DNA of 64,000 bases from Solirubrobacter ginsenosidimutans (GTDB taxonomy: Bacteria > Actinomycetota > Thermoleophilia > Solirubrobacterales > Solirubrobacteraceae), in contig NZ_JAPDOD010000008.1 in assembly GCF_027587205.1 (NCBI RefSeq), positions 1 through 64,000 of the forward strand. Reading direction: 5' to 3'. The notes under the pieces are model-generated. The model was not told the DNA's origin. It ran no database searches and saw only the letters and a list, made by a program, of their open reading frames with translations. Position 1 is the first letter of the stretch; every line of letters starts with the position of its first letter. A program made the translations under genes and the position numbers. Positions 1 to 7,748 of the stretch are shown in pieces.

Positions 1-451
1 CCACCGCGCTCGCCGCGCGCTCCGCGGCCGCCTCCGCGCCGGCGGCCCCGCTCGCCCGCCGGCGCTGCTGCACCACGTGGGCGAGCTCGTGGGCGACGAC
101 GTCCGCCGGCGGGTCGGCTTCCTTGAAGGCGATCGTGGCGCGGCTGGCGGCGGCCCGCGCCCCGAGCGCGCCCAGCCCGGCCGTCGCCTCCGCCCCGCCG
201 AGGTGCGCCCGCACGTCGCCGAAGCCGGTCCCGAACGCGCGCTCCATCTCCGCGCGCCGCGGCACCTCTGACGCGCGTCCGGAGGTCGCGAGCGCAAACG
301 CCGGCGTGCGGTGGAGGACGTGAGAGACGGCCCGATTGCCCGCGGCGCCCTGAAGGGCCAGCACGGCCCGGACACCCATCGGCAGGGCCGCACGCCGCAC
401 GCTCTCGCCGCGCGGCGTCTGAGCGGCGCGCTGCAGAAGTTCCCGCTCCAT
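1..451 (-). CDS. DUF4157 (eCIS core domain) protein, partial
   Basis: The reading frame starts at an ATG at 451 and runs off the left edge, so only about 150 N-terminal residues are visible. Residues 121-129 read HELAHVVQQ, the zincin-like HExxH signature of DUF4157, preceded by the usual 'ATIAFKEADPPADVVA' segment. DUF4157 is the 'eCIS core domain' often found near extracellular contractile injection systems and on their cargo. Residues 30-46 carry a second element, VLALQGAAGNRAVSHVL, which matches the tag in the neighbouring gene at 514-1611. Whether the metalloprotease-like domain is catalytic, and what C-terminal domain follows, cannot be seen here. The gene lies 62 bp downstream of its neighbour on the same strand, so co-transcription is likely. 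Confidence 0.85.
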   Translation of the reverse strand, partial: MERELLQRAAQTPRGESVRRAALPMGVRAVLALQGAAGNRAVSHVLHRTPAFALATSGRASEVPRRAEMERAFGTGFGDVRAHLGGAEATAGLGALGARAAASRATIAFKEADPPADVVAHELAHVVQQRRRASGAAGAEAAAERAASAV

Positions 452-513
452 GCCCCCTACGACGGAGCCACGAGAGCGGCATTCCCGGCCGGGGGATCAG
501 CGGGGGATCTCCC

Positions 514-1611
514 CTAGAACACCCAGGTCAGGGTGACCGTGCCGCTGTACCCGCCGGTCTTGTCGCCCTTGACCGTCCCGCTGACCGACCAGCCGGGCTT
601 GCCCTGAGCGGCGCTCTTGCGGGCTTTTTCCACGACGTCGGTCACGGCCTTCTTGAGCAGCGGGCCGTGTTGTGTGACGTTCTCGATGCTCAAGTTGCCG
701 GCGAGCGCGCCGCCGCTGGCCGCGAAGGTGTCCTGCGTGGCGCTCATGACCTTGGCGATGTCCTCGGCGGCGATGACATTGCCGCCGAGCGTGCCGATCG
801 TGATCTGCGCCGACCAGCTCGCCTTGCCGTCGCCCTCGGGCACGACGCTGCCCTTGACGGTCACGAGATCACCCGCCTTGACCTCGGCCTTGACGCCCTT
901 GCCGATGTCGACGCCGACCTTCGTCTGCCCGCGCTTGAACGACGTGCCGGCGCCCTCCGGGCTGCCGTGGATCTCGACCTCGCCGGCGTTGCCCTTGATC
1001 TTCGCGCTGCCCTTCGCCCCGCCCTCCGGGAGCGTCTCGCCCTCGAACTTGAGCGCCCCGACGTTGCCGCTGACCTTGCCGCCGAGCGAGATCGTAATGC
1101 TCTCGCTGGAGTTGCCGAAGCTGAGCTCGGTCGGGATGCGGTCGAGGTTGCCGAGGATCGCGGTCGCCTCCGCCTGCACGCCGCGGACGTCGGCAAGCTC
1201 GCGATGCTCGAGCAGCTCGATGCCCTGCTCGCGGGCGCTGCGGCGGATCAGCGCCTCGATCGCCGGCGCCTTCATCCGGTCGCGGACCTTGCCCTGCTCG
1301 ACGTCCAGTTCGCCGGCCATGTAGACGAGCTCTGGAACGGACTGGACCGGCGTGCCGGGCTCGGTCTGGCGGATCTCGCGCGCCAGCGCGGCGAACCACG
1401 TCAGGACGCGCTCGGACGAGGCCGCCTGGCGGTCGGTGACGGTCAGGTTCGGCTGGCGCATCAGCAACCGCGCGACCGCCTGGTTGCCGGCGGTCCGCTG
1501 AAGCGCCAGGACCGCGGGCTCCGGGACCGGGATCTCGGTCGCCGCCGGTTCACGCTCGAGCGCCGGGCGCTCGCGCTCGTCAAGCGGCTCCCGATCCCCG
1601 GGGCGCGTCAT
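514..1611 (-). CDS. Hypothetical protein with DUF4157-type N-terminal tag
   Basis: A 365-residue protein with no signal peptide or membrane segment. Residues 36-50 (LALQRTAGNQAVARL) match the tag of the DUF4157 gene just downstream; this motif is common at the N-termini of actinobacterial DUF4157-linked proteins. Residues 55-160 look alpha-helical and charged. Residues 165-365 are rich in G, K, V and T with alternating hydrophobics (VEIHG, VKGSVV, SAQITIGTLGG, YSGTVTLTWVF), suggesting a beta-solenoid or beta-barrel fold. I do not recognise the C-terminal domain. The ATG at 1611 is preceded by a TAGTGT hexamer (1618-1623) only 6 nt away, consistent with a leaderless transcript. The shared tag suggests a common delivery or assembly route; that is inference. 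Confidence 0.75.
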   Translation of the reverse strand: MTRPGDREPLDERERPALEREPAATEIPVPEPAVLALQRTAGNQAVARLLMRQPNLTVTDRQAASSERVLTWFAALAREIRQTEPGTPVQSVPELVYMAGELDVEQGKVRDRMKAPAIEALIRRSAREQGIELLEHRELADVRGVQAEATAILGNLDRIPTELSFGNSSESITISLGGKVSGNVGALKFEGETLPEGGAKGSAKIKGNAGEVEIHGSPEGAGTSFKRGQTKVGVDIGKGVKAEVKAGDLVTVKGSVVPEGDGKASWSAQITIGTLGGNVIAAEDIAKVMSATQDTFAASGGALAGNLSIENVTQHGPLLKKAVTDVVEKARKSAAQGKPGWSVSGTVKGDKTGGYSGTVTLTWVF

Positions 1612-1671
1612 CGGCCGACACTACAAGCGTCCGTGCGTGTCATGTAGTCCCAAGACGCCGAACCGCTCCGT

Positions 1672-2502
1672 TCATTCCGTCGTCTTGGCCAGATACGTGT
1701 AGTAGTTGCAGGCGGCGAAGAACGTGCCGTCCTGCGCGGAGCGCCGCTGGTCGGCGAGCCAGGCGTCGACGTCAGCCGCGGGCATCAGCCCGGTTGAGGC
1801 CGCCAGCGGCGCGTAGGTCTCAGCGAGGTTCAGGAAGAAGCGACCCGATCCCGCCTCCGCGTACACGTGGGCCTGCATGGTCTCCAGGCGCAGCCCGGCC
1901 TGCGGGAGCAGTCGCGGGAGCTCTCGCATGACCCGCGGCGCGCTCATGATCATCGACTGGAGCGCGAGCTCCATCGACTCGCCGTGCCGCGGGTCGGAAG
2001 CGCCGAAGGTGAGCGACGCGTAGTCGCCGTCGAAGATGGCGACGGAGCCGCCGGGGCGGGTCACACGGGCGGCCTCGGCGAGCGCCGCGAGCGGATCGCG
2101 GACGTGGCTGACGAGTGTGTGGGCGACGGCGACGTCGAAGGCCGCGTCCGGCAGGTCCAGCGCATGCGCGTCGCCCATGACGAACTCGACGCGGTCGGCG
2201 ACGCCCTCGCCGGCCGCAAGGCGTTCGGCGGCGGCGATGAACTCCGGACTCTGATCGATCCCCATGACGGTGCCGGTGAAGTCGTTTCGCGCGGCGATCG
2301 CGCGCGTCACGACGCCGGTGCCGCAGCCGAGGTCGAGGACGGACGCGGTGTTCGGCAGGTCGAGGAGCTTCAGGTACGCCTCGCGGTAGGTCAGAAACGT
2401 CGGATCCTTGGCTCGGAACTCCAGCCGCTCGATGAACCGGTCGAGCGTCGCGGTGTTCTGCTCGTTGATGAACTGCATCGCGTCACGGATTTGTGTCGGC
2501 AT
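1672..2502 (-). CDS. Class I SAM-dependent methyltransferase
   Basis: 276 residues with a Rossmann methyltransferase core. Motif I is VLDLGCGTGVVTRAIA near residue 55, an acidic residue follows in 'VMGIDQSPEF', motif II/III is 'FVMGDAHALDLPDAAFDVAV', and a post-core 'ARVTRPGGSVAIFDGDY' follows. This is the UbiE/Methyltransf_11 type that uses small-molecule acceptors; the substrate cannot be read from sequence. It is a single gene between two minus-strand genes with gaps of about 60 bp and 38 bp, so it may be transcribed alone. The start ATG at 2502 begins MPTQIRDAMQFI, a plausible N-terminus for the family. Confidence 0.9.
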   Translation of the reverse strand: MPTQIRDAMQFINEQNTATLDRFIERLEFRAKDPTFLTYREAYLKLLDLPNTASVLDLGCGTGVVTRAIAARNDFTGTVMGIDQSPEFIAAAERLAAGEGVADRVEFVMGDAHALDLPDAAFDVAVAHTLVSHVRDPLAALAEAARVTRPGGSVAIFDGDYASLTFGASDPRHGESMELALQSMIMSAPRVMRELPRLLPQAGLRLETMQAHVYAEAGSGRFFLNLAETYAPLAASTGLMPAADVDAWLADQRRSAQDGTFFAACNYYTYLAKTTE

Positions 2503-2540
2503 GTTCAGCAGGCGTGAGATCCGGGTTCACACCGGTGACA

Positions 2541-4442
2541 TCAGGCGTCCCAGGTGACGGAGACCATCGCGTCAGGGGCATACGTGCAGAACGTGCCCGT
2601 GTGCACGGCGAGCGACAGGTGCCGGCCAAGCTCGGGGTGCTGGTCGTCCAGGCGCCGTACCGCGCTGTGCACCGCCTTGCTCACGCTGACCCGCGCACGC
2701 TCGCTGTCCGACGCCGCGCGCCGGTCGCGCCCGCCCAGACCCAGCGCGACGGCGAGCTCGTTGGTCAGCGCGTCGAGTTCGGCCTTGGCGCGCGCACCGC
2801 GCTCGGGGTCGTTCCAGCGGCGCGCCTGCTCGATCTCGGCCTCCAGTTCGACGATTCGCTCGCGGTAGACGCGCTTGGCGGCGACGTCCAGCATCGCTCC
2901 GGCGTCCGCCGGCGCGACGACGAGATCACCCTCGCGCGACGCATCATCGCCGCGCTGCGCGTCACCGGCCAGCAGGTCGAGCACGTGGAACTCGCGGTGG
3001 GGATGGCGCAGGAGCCGGGCAAGGTACCCGAGGCCTTTGGCGTCGCGCATCCGGACCACCTTCCCGCCGAAGGCAACCGTCCAGTACTCCCCCTCACGCC
3101 GGAACACCCTCGCGGGCTCGAGCTGCGACGGCGCTCTTCCCGGCGACGTGGCCAGGAGCTGCCACGAGTCGTGGACCGGAGCCAGCGAGTGACTGCCACG
3201 GTCGGCGAAGGCGATGTTCGCGCCCGCCACGAGGTCGGCCACCGTTCGCGAGACCAGCACTTCCCCGGCGGAGGCGCGGGCGAGGATCTCGGCGGCGACG
3301 TCCACGGCGACTCCGGCGAACTCGGACCCATGTGGCTCGCACTCGCCGGTGTGAAGACCGGCCCGGCCTGCGACGCCGCACGCGGTGCTCTCCGCGACGA
3401 TCGCCTCGGCGCAGCGGATGGCGCGCGCGGGCCCGTCGAAGGACGCGCCGAGGCTGTCCCCGCGAGCCGCCAGCATCGCACCGCGAAACCGCGCGACGTT
3501 GCTGCGGACAACCTCGTAGGGCGCGTCGACGAACAGCACGGTGGCCACGACGCGGTCGGGTTCGGGTTCCGGCCGCGTCCCGGTCACCAACTCCTGGATC
3601 TCGGCCACGAGCGACTCGGTGTCACCGATCCAGGGCAGATGATCGGAGCCGGGCAGCTCGACGTAGCGCGCTCCGGGGATGTGGTCGGCCATGTACCGGG
3701 AGTGCGACACATCCACCGCGACGTCGCCGACGCGATGGAGGATCACGACCGGGACGCGGATCGCCGGCAACAGGGGGCGGACATCGACATCCAGCATCAT
3801 CCGCAGCAGTGCACGCGCCGCGGTCGGTGTCGCCGCCAAGCGCTGGGCCCGCCCCCAGGCACGCCGCGCCGCATCGTCCCCAGCCACGGACGGGGCCATC
3901 GCCGCGAGGTCGCCGCCGTCGCCCCACTCGCGTTCGAGCCGGTCAAGCGCGTCGTCCACGGTGTCCCCGCCCCAGTAGCGGCCGATGAAGCTGCGGCGCC
4001 AGTCATAGTGGGCGAAGCAGCCCCAGAGCAGCAGCCCCAGCGTCCGCTCGGGATAGGTGGCCGCGAACAGCAGGCACATCGGGCCGCCCTCGGAGGCGCC
4101 GAAGAGCGCCGCCCGATCGGACCCGACCGCCTCCATCACGGCGCGGACATCGTCCATCCGCTGCTCGAGCGTCGGCAGGCGATCCTCGGGCACCCGGTCA
4201 GACAGGCCCGTACCGCGCTTGTCGAACAGGATCAACCGGCAGAACGAGGCCAGACGCCGATAGAACGAGGCGAGCGCCGGCGATTCCCACGCCACCTCGA
4301 CATGGGAGATGTAGCCGCGGACGATGATCAGGTCGACCGGCCCATCGCCCACCACCTGGTAGGCGATGTGAGCGTCGCCACTCTTGACGTACCGCGTCTC
4401 CGGCTCGCTGCGCACAGTCGACCTCGCATCAAACGTAGCCAC
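2541..4442 (-). CDS. Alpha/beta hydrolase fused to degenerate class III cyclase domain
   Basis: The open frame continues far upstream, but that part is antisense to the sigma-factor gene, so I place the start at GTG 4442 (GTG 4415 is an alternative), giving about 633 residues. Residues 18-290 form an alpha/beta hydrolase with nucleophile elbow GASEG (Ser about 117) and a C-terminal 'GSDHLPW' histidine. Residues 305-425 resemble an adenylate/guanylate cyclase catalytic domain ('ASFDGPARAIRCA', 'AGLHTGE', 'GEVLVSRTVADLVAG'), but it is shortened: FTDIVGST is reduced to FVDAPYE, and the expected transition-state Asn/Arg region reads 'GVAVDVAAEILA'. The tail ('DAKGLGYLARLLRHPHREFHVLDLL', 'HPELGRHLSLAVHTGTFCTY') is the C-terminal module of many actinobacterial cyclase/ATPase regulators. 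Cyclase activity is doubtful; hydrolase activity is plausible. Confidence 0.8.
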   Translation of the reverse strand: MATFDARSTVRSEPETRYVKSGDAHIAYQVVGDGPVDLIIVRGYISHVEVAWESPALASFYRRLASFCRLILFDKRGTGLSDRVPEDRLPTLEQRMDDVRAVMEAVGSDRAALFGASEGGPMCLLFAATYPERTLGLLLWGCFAHYDWRRSFIGRYWGGDTVDDALDRLEREWGDGGDLAAMAPSVAGDDAARRAWGRAQRLAATPTAARALLRMMLDVDVRPLLPAIRVPVVILHRVGDVAVDVSHSRYMADHIPGARYVELPGSDHLPWIGDTESLVAEIQELVTGTRPEPEPDRVVATVLFVDAPYEVVRSNVARFRGAMLAARGDSLGASFDGPARAIRCAEAIVAESTACGVAGRAGLHTGECEPHGSEFAGVAVDVAAEILARASAGEVLVSRTVADLVAGANIAFADRGSHSLAPVHDSWQLLATSPGRAPSQLEPARVFRREGEYWTVAFGGKVVRMRDAKGLGYLARLLRHPHREFHVLDLLAGDAQRGDDASREGDLVVAPADAGAMLDVAAKRVYRERIVELEAEIEQARRWNDPERGARAKAELDALTNELAVALGLGGRDRRAASDSERARVSVSKAVHSAVRRLDDQHPELGRHLSLAVHTGTFCTYAPDAMVSVTWDA

Positions 4443-4535
4443 CGTCAGCTGTGCATAAGGGCGAAGGCGGCCTTGATCCGCTCTTGAGCCTACGGATCGG
4501 GAATCCTTGAGCTTTGGCCACCAGTCTCGCGGTTC

Positions 4536-5333
4536 ATGAACGATGACGGCTTTGCGCTGTTTCTCCAAAATATCGGCCGCACGCCGCTGCTGACGGCGAC
4601 GGAGGAGCGGGCGCTGGCGTACCGCTGCGAACGTGGCGACCTGGCGGCCAAGGACCGCATGATCGAGGCCAACCTCCGACTGGTCGTACACATCGCGAAG
4701 CGCTACCAGCGCGAGAACAATCCGCTCACGCTGCCCGACCTCGTCCAGGAGGGCACGCTCGGCTTGGTCCGAGCCGTCGAAAAGTTCGACCCACGTACCG
4801 GCAACCGCTTCTCGACCTACGCGACGATCTGGATCCGGCAGGCGATCGGCAGGGCGGTCGCCGACAAGAGCCGCACGATCCGCGTGCCGGTCCCCATGGA
4901 TCAACGGCTGCGCGCGCTCGCCAAGCTCGGAGCACAACTCGGGTACGACCCCGAGCCGGAGGAGGCGGCGGAGCGCCTCGGCTGGACGGTCGAGGCGGTC
5001 GAGGACGTGCGCGCGGCGCGCCATGTCGTGGTCTCGCTCAACGCGCCGGTCGGTGAGAACGAGGTCGAGCTCGGCATGCTGATCCCGGCCACGACCGGCC
5101 AGCCGCTCGACGAGATCGACGACGGCGTGCTCGCGTCGTTGATGCGCGAGCTCAGCGAACGCGAGCGGCGTGTGCTGACGATGCGCTTCGGCCTCGACGG
5201 CGACGATCCCAAGAGCCAGATGGAGACCGCGCGACGCCTCCAATGGCGCCGCAGCGAGATCCGCCGGCTCGAGGAATACGCGCTCAACAAGCTTCGCCTC
5301 GCGGCGGGAACCGCCTCCCTTGCCGCGGCGTAG
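4536..5333 (+). CDS. Sigma-70 family RNA polymerase sigma factor
   Basis: 265 residues with regions 1.2 to 4 and no region 1.1. Region 1.2 is '[17 protein letters not shown]'; region 2 has '[13 protein letters not shown]', '[19 protein letters not shown]' and '[13 protein letters not shown]'; region 3 is '[20 protein letters not shown]'; region 4 starts '[19 protein letters not shown]'. The region 4 recognition helix ('[20 protein letters not shown]') departs from the usual 'EIGRxLGVSRERIRQIE', so its -35 preference may be altered. It looks like a group 2/3 alternative sigma factor, not the housekeeping one. It is divergent from the hydrolase/cyclase fusion at 4442 with about 90 bp between; no anti-sigma gene lies beside it. 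Confidence 0.92.
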   Translation: MNDDGFALFLQNIGRTPLLTATEERALAYRCERGDLAAKDRMIEANLRLVVHIAKRYQRENNPLTLPDLVQEGTLGLVRAVEKFDPRTGNRFSTYATIWIRQAIGRAVADKSRTIRVPVPMDQRLRALAKLGAQLGYDPEPEEAAERLGWTVEAVEDVRAARHVVVSLNAPVGENEVELGMLIPATTGQPLDEIDDGVLASLMRELSERERRVLTMRFGLDGDDPKSQMETARRLQWRRSEIRRLEEYALNKLRLAAGTASLAAA

Positions 5334-5397
5334 TCGCACGCGCGCCCCGCGCTCGGCGCCGCCGCTCGTCCGCCGCCGCGGCCACCGCTGCCACGAC

Positions 5398-5799
5398 GTG
5401 CGCGACGACCGCGCCAAGCGCGTCGTTCGCCGCTACTACGAGGACGTGCTCGAAGGCCGGCGCCTCGTTGTGCTCGATCAGCTGGTGGCGCCCGGGTTCG
5501 TCGGCTACGACCCCGCGGGCGCGACGATGGACCGCGCCGGATACTTCGCCGCGGTCCTGGCTCTGCACCGGGGATTCAGCGAGCTGCACGTGTCGATCGA
5601 CGACCAGATCGCCGAGCGCGACATGGTCACCACCCGCTGGTCGGCCGCCGCCAGGCATACCGGCGTGTTCGCCGGCATCCCGGGGACCGGCCGCGAAGTG
5701 CTGATGGCCGGGATCGACATCCACCGGCTCGAGGGCGATCGCGTCATCGAGCTGTGGGAGCAGCTGGACTTCGCGAGCCTGCTCGCCCAGCTGCTCTGA
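5398..5799 (+). CDS. SnoaL-like / ester cyclase family protein
   Basis: A 133-residue protein of the NTF2-like fold. It begins 'VRDDRAKRVVRRYYEDVLEG', followed by 'VLDQLVAPGFVGYDP', a central 'DQIAERDMVTTRWSAAARHTG', and a final 'IDIHRLEGDRVIELWEQLD', all typical of the SnoaL-like polyketide cyclase / ester cyclase family. I chose GTG 5398 because the family normally starts near this helix. The frame is also open back to a TTG at 5320, but that would overlap the sigma-factor gene and add an arginine-rich, non-homologous leader. The substrate is unknown; many relatives have no known activity. It follows the sigma gene by 64 bp and may be co-transcribed. Confidence 0.82.
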   Translation: MRDDRAKRVVRRYYEDVLEGRRLVVLDQLVAPGFVGYDPAGATMDRAGYFAAVLALHRGFSELHVSIDDQIAERDMVTTRWSAAARHTGVFAGIPGTGREVLMAGIDIHRLEGDRVIELWEQLDFASLLAQLL

Positions 5800-5802
5800 C
5801 GA

Positions 5803-6105
5803 TCAGCTCCCGCGCACGAAGCCCGCGAGCAGCTTCCCGACCTCGAACTCGCCGACGCCGCTGACGACGACCGGGTCGGCGGCGGCGTGGGCGCGCAACG
5901 CCTCCTCTTCGGAATCCTCGGCCTGCACGACGCCAAGGCCCCACGAGGCCGAGTCGAGGACCGGGCCGAAGATGACCATCTGGCCCGACTCGATGTACGG
6001 CCGCCAGTGCGCCGCGTGCCGGCCCATCAGCGCGCGCTCCTCGTCGGTCATGTCCAGCGCGAACGTCGGACGGGGACCCTTGAGCCGGAAGACGAAGGTG
6101 GTCAT
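5803..6105 (-). CDS. YCII-related domain protein
   Basis: A 100-residue single-domain protein starting MTTFVFRLKGPRPTF, with 'MTDEERALMGRHAAHWRPYIESGQMVIFGPVLD' and 'WGLGVVQAEDSEEEALRAHAAADPVV', the conserved YCII pattern including the central His and an Asp after GPV. YCII proteins are ferredoxin-like dimers of uncertain, possibly small-molecule-binding function. The frame could start earlier, but ATG 6105 fits the family length and lies 6 nt from a TACACT hexamer (6112-6117), suggesting a leaderless mRNA. It converges with the SnoaL-like gene (stops 3 bp apart) and diverges from the secreted hydrolase. Confidence 0.88.
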   Translation of the reverse strand: MTTFVFRLKGPRPTFALDMTDEERALMGRHAAHWRPYIESGQMVIFGPVLDSASWGLGVVQAEDSEEEALRAHAAADPVVVSGVGEFEVGKLLAGFVRGS

Positions 6106-6164
6106 CGGCCGAGTGTATGGAGGAGGATGAGAGCGACAGCGCGACACGGAGACCGGAGGCGGTC

Positions 6165-7742
6165 ATGTCGAAGCAACGCAGGTGGCTCGCAGCAACCTTG
6201 ACCGCGATGGCGGTGACGCTGCTGCCGGGGGTCGCGAGCGCGGCTCCGTCGAGCCTGCGCTGGACGCCGTGTCACGCCGACGTCGGGCCGCGGTTCGAGT
6301 GCGCCGTCGCGCAGGTGCCGCTGGACTATTCGCAGCCGCGCGGCGCCACGATCTCGATCGCGCTCACGCGGCTGCCCGCGACCGGTCCGGCGCGCCGGAT
6401 CGGCTCGCTGTTCCTGAACCCGGGCGGGCCGGGCGGCTCCGGCGTCGACTACGTGCTGGGCGCCGGGCCGGCGCTCTACACCGACGCCGTGCGGGCGCGC
6501 TTCGACCTCGTCGGCTTCGACCCGCGCGGCGTCATGCGCAGCACCCCGCTGCGGTGCTTCCGCAGCCAGGACGAGTGGCCGCAGGCGCCGCCGATCGCGT
6601 TCCCGCTGACCTTCGCCGAGGAGCAGCAGTGGATCGCCACCGACCGCGCGATCGACCGCGCGTGCCTGCTGCACGGCGGCGCGATCCGCGATCACATGTC
6701 GACGGCCAACGGCGCGCGTGACATGGACGTCCTGCGCTCGCTCGTGGGCGACGACAAGCTCACCTACGCCGGCGTCTCCTACGGCTCCTATCTCGGTGTC
6801 ACCTACGCCAACCTCTTCCCGGGAAAGGTTCGAGCGCTCGTCGTCGACGGCGTGCTGGACCCGATCGCGTGGTCGACGGGGCGCGGCTTCGAGAGCGCCT
6901 TCGTGCCGTTCTCGACGCGCCTGCGCAGCGACGCCGGCGCGCAGGCGACGCTGAACGAGTTCTTCCGCCTCTGCGACGCCGGCGGGCCGCGCTGCGCGTT
7001 CGCCGGCGGTGCCGCCGCCCGCTTCGCCGCGCTGGCGCGACGCGTGCGTCAGACGCCGATCGAGATCCCCATCGACGACGGGACGACCGAGACGATCAAC
7101 TACTCGACGCTGATCAGCATCACCTTGGGCGCCATGTACGACTCACACCAGTGGGAGGACCTGGCCGGGTTCCTGGCCTTGCTCGAGGGGATCGGCGCGG
7201 GCTCGCGGATCGCCGCGACGGTCCCGCGGCCCGCCGTGCCGGGACCGCCGCGCTACACCCCGCCGGGCGCCAACACCCGGCGTGGCATCGAGCTGGACTA
7301 CATGAACTTCATCGAGGCCTTCCCGGGCGTCGCGTGCTCGGACTCCAACAACCCGCGGCTCTACGCCGCGTGGTCGATCAACGGCGCGCTCGCCGACGCG
7401 CAGTTCGGGTACTTCGGCCGGCTCTGGACCTGGGCCTCGAGCATCTGCGCGGAGTGGCCCGGCCGCGATAAGGACCGCTACATGGGCCCGTTCAACGCCG
7501 TCACGGCCAATCCCGTGCTCGTCGTCGGCAACCGGTTCGACCCGGCCACCCGCTACGAGGGCGCGCTGACGGTCCGCGGCCTCCTGCCGCGCTCCGCGCT
7601 GTTGACCGTCGAAGGCTGGGCGCACACGTCCTTGTTCCTCTCGGCCTGCGCGGACGAGACGATCGCGAACTACCTGATCGCCGTCCGGACGCCCGCGCCC
7701 GGTGCGACGTGCCGGCAGGACGTGGTGCCGTTCGCGGGCTGA
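6165..7742 (+). CDS. Secreted alpha/beta hydrolase, TAP-like (tripeptidyl aminopeptidase family)
   Basis: 525 residues from ATG 6165, which has a good ribosome-binding site (GGAGGCGGTC) just upstream. A signal peptide ends around 'LLPGVASAAP'. The mature protein has 'GSLFLNPGGPGGSGVDYVL' (oxyanion region), 'FDLVGFDPRGVMRST', the nucleophile elbow 'YAGVSYGSYLGVTYA', an Asp in 'VLVVGNRFDPATRYEGA' and a catalytic His in 'LLTVEGWAHTSLF'. The C-terminal TAP-like domain is present. This layout matches secreted SlpD/SlpE and tripeptidyl aminopeptidase-like hydrolases of actinobacteria, which release N-terminal peptides or hydrolyse esters outside the cell. Cysteines in 'LRWTPCHADV' and 'FECAVAQVPL' probably form disulfides, as in relatives. 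Confidence 0.9.
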   Translation: MSKQRRWLAATLTAMAVTLLPGVASAAPSSLRWTPCHADVGPRFECAVAQVPLDYSQPRGATISIALTRLPATGPARRIGSLFLNPGGPGGSGVDYVLGAGPALYTDAVRARFDLVGFDPRGVMRSTPLRCFRSQDEWPQAPPIAFPLTFAEEQQWIATDRAIDRACLLHGGAIRDHMSTANGARDMDVLRSLVGDDKLTYAGVSYGSYLGVTYANLFPGKVRALVVDGVLDPIAWSTGRGFESAFVPFSTRLRSDAGAQATLNEFFRLCDAGGPRCAFAGGAAARFAALARRVRQTPIEIPIDDGTTETINYSTLISITLGAMYDSHQWEDLAGFLALLEGIGAGSRIAATVPRPAVPGPPRYTPPGANTRRGIELDYMNFIEAFPGVACSDSNNPRLYAAWSINGALADAQFGYFGRLWTWASSICAEWPGRDKDRYMGPFNAVTANPVLVVGNRFDPATRYEGALTVRGLLPRSALLTVEGWAHTSLFLSACADETIANYLIAVRTPAPGATCRQDVVPFAG

Positions 7743-7748
7743 ACGCGC

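Noticed and set aside
4443..5417. Upstream extension of the hydrolase/cyclase frame
   Set aside because: It is antisense to the well-supported sigma-factor gene, arginine-rich, and has no hydrolase-family similarity before GTG 4442.
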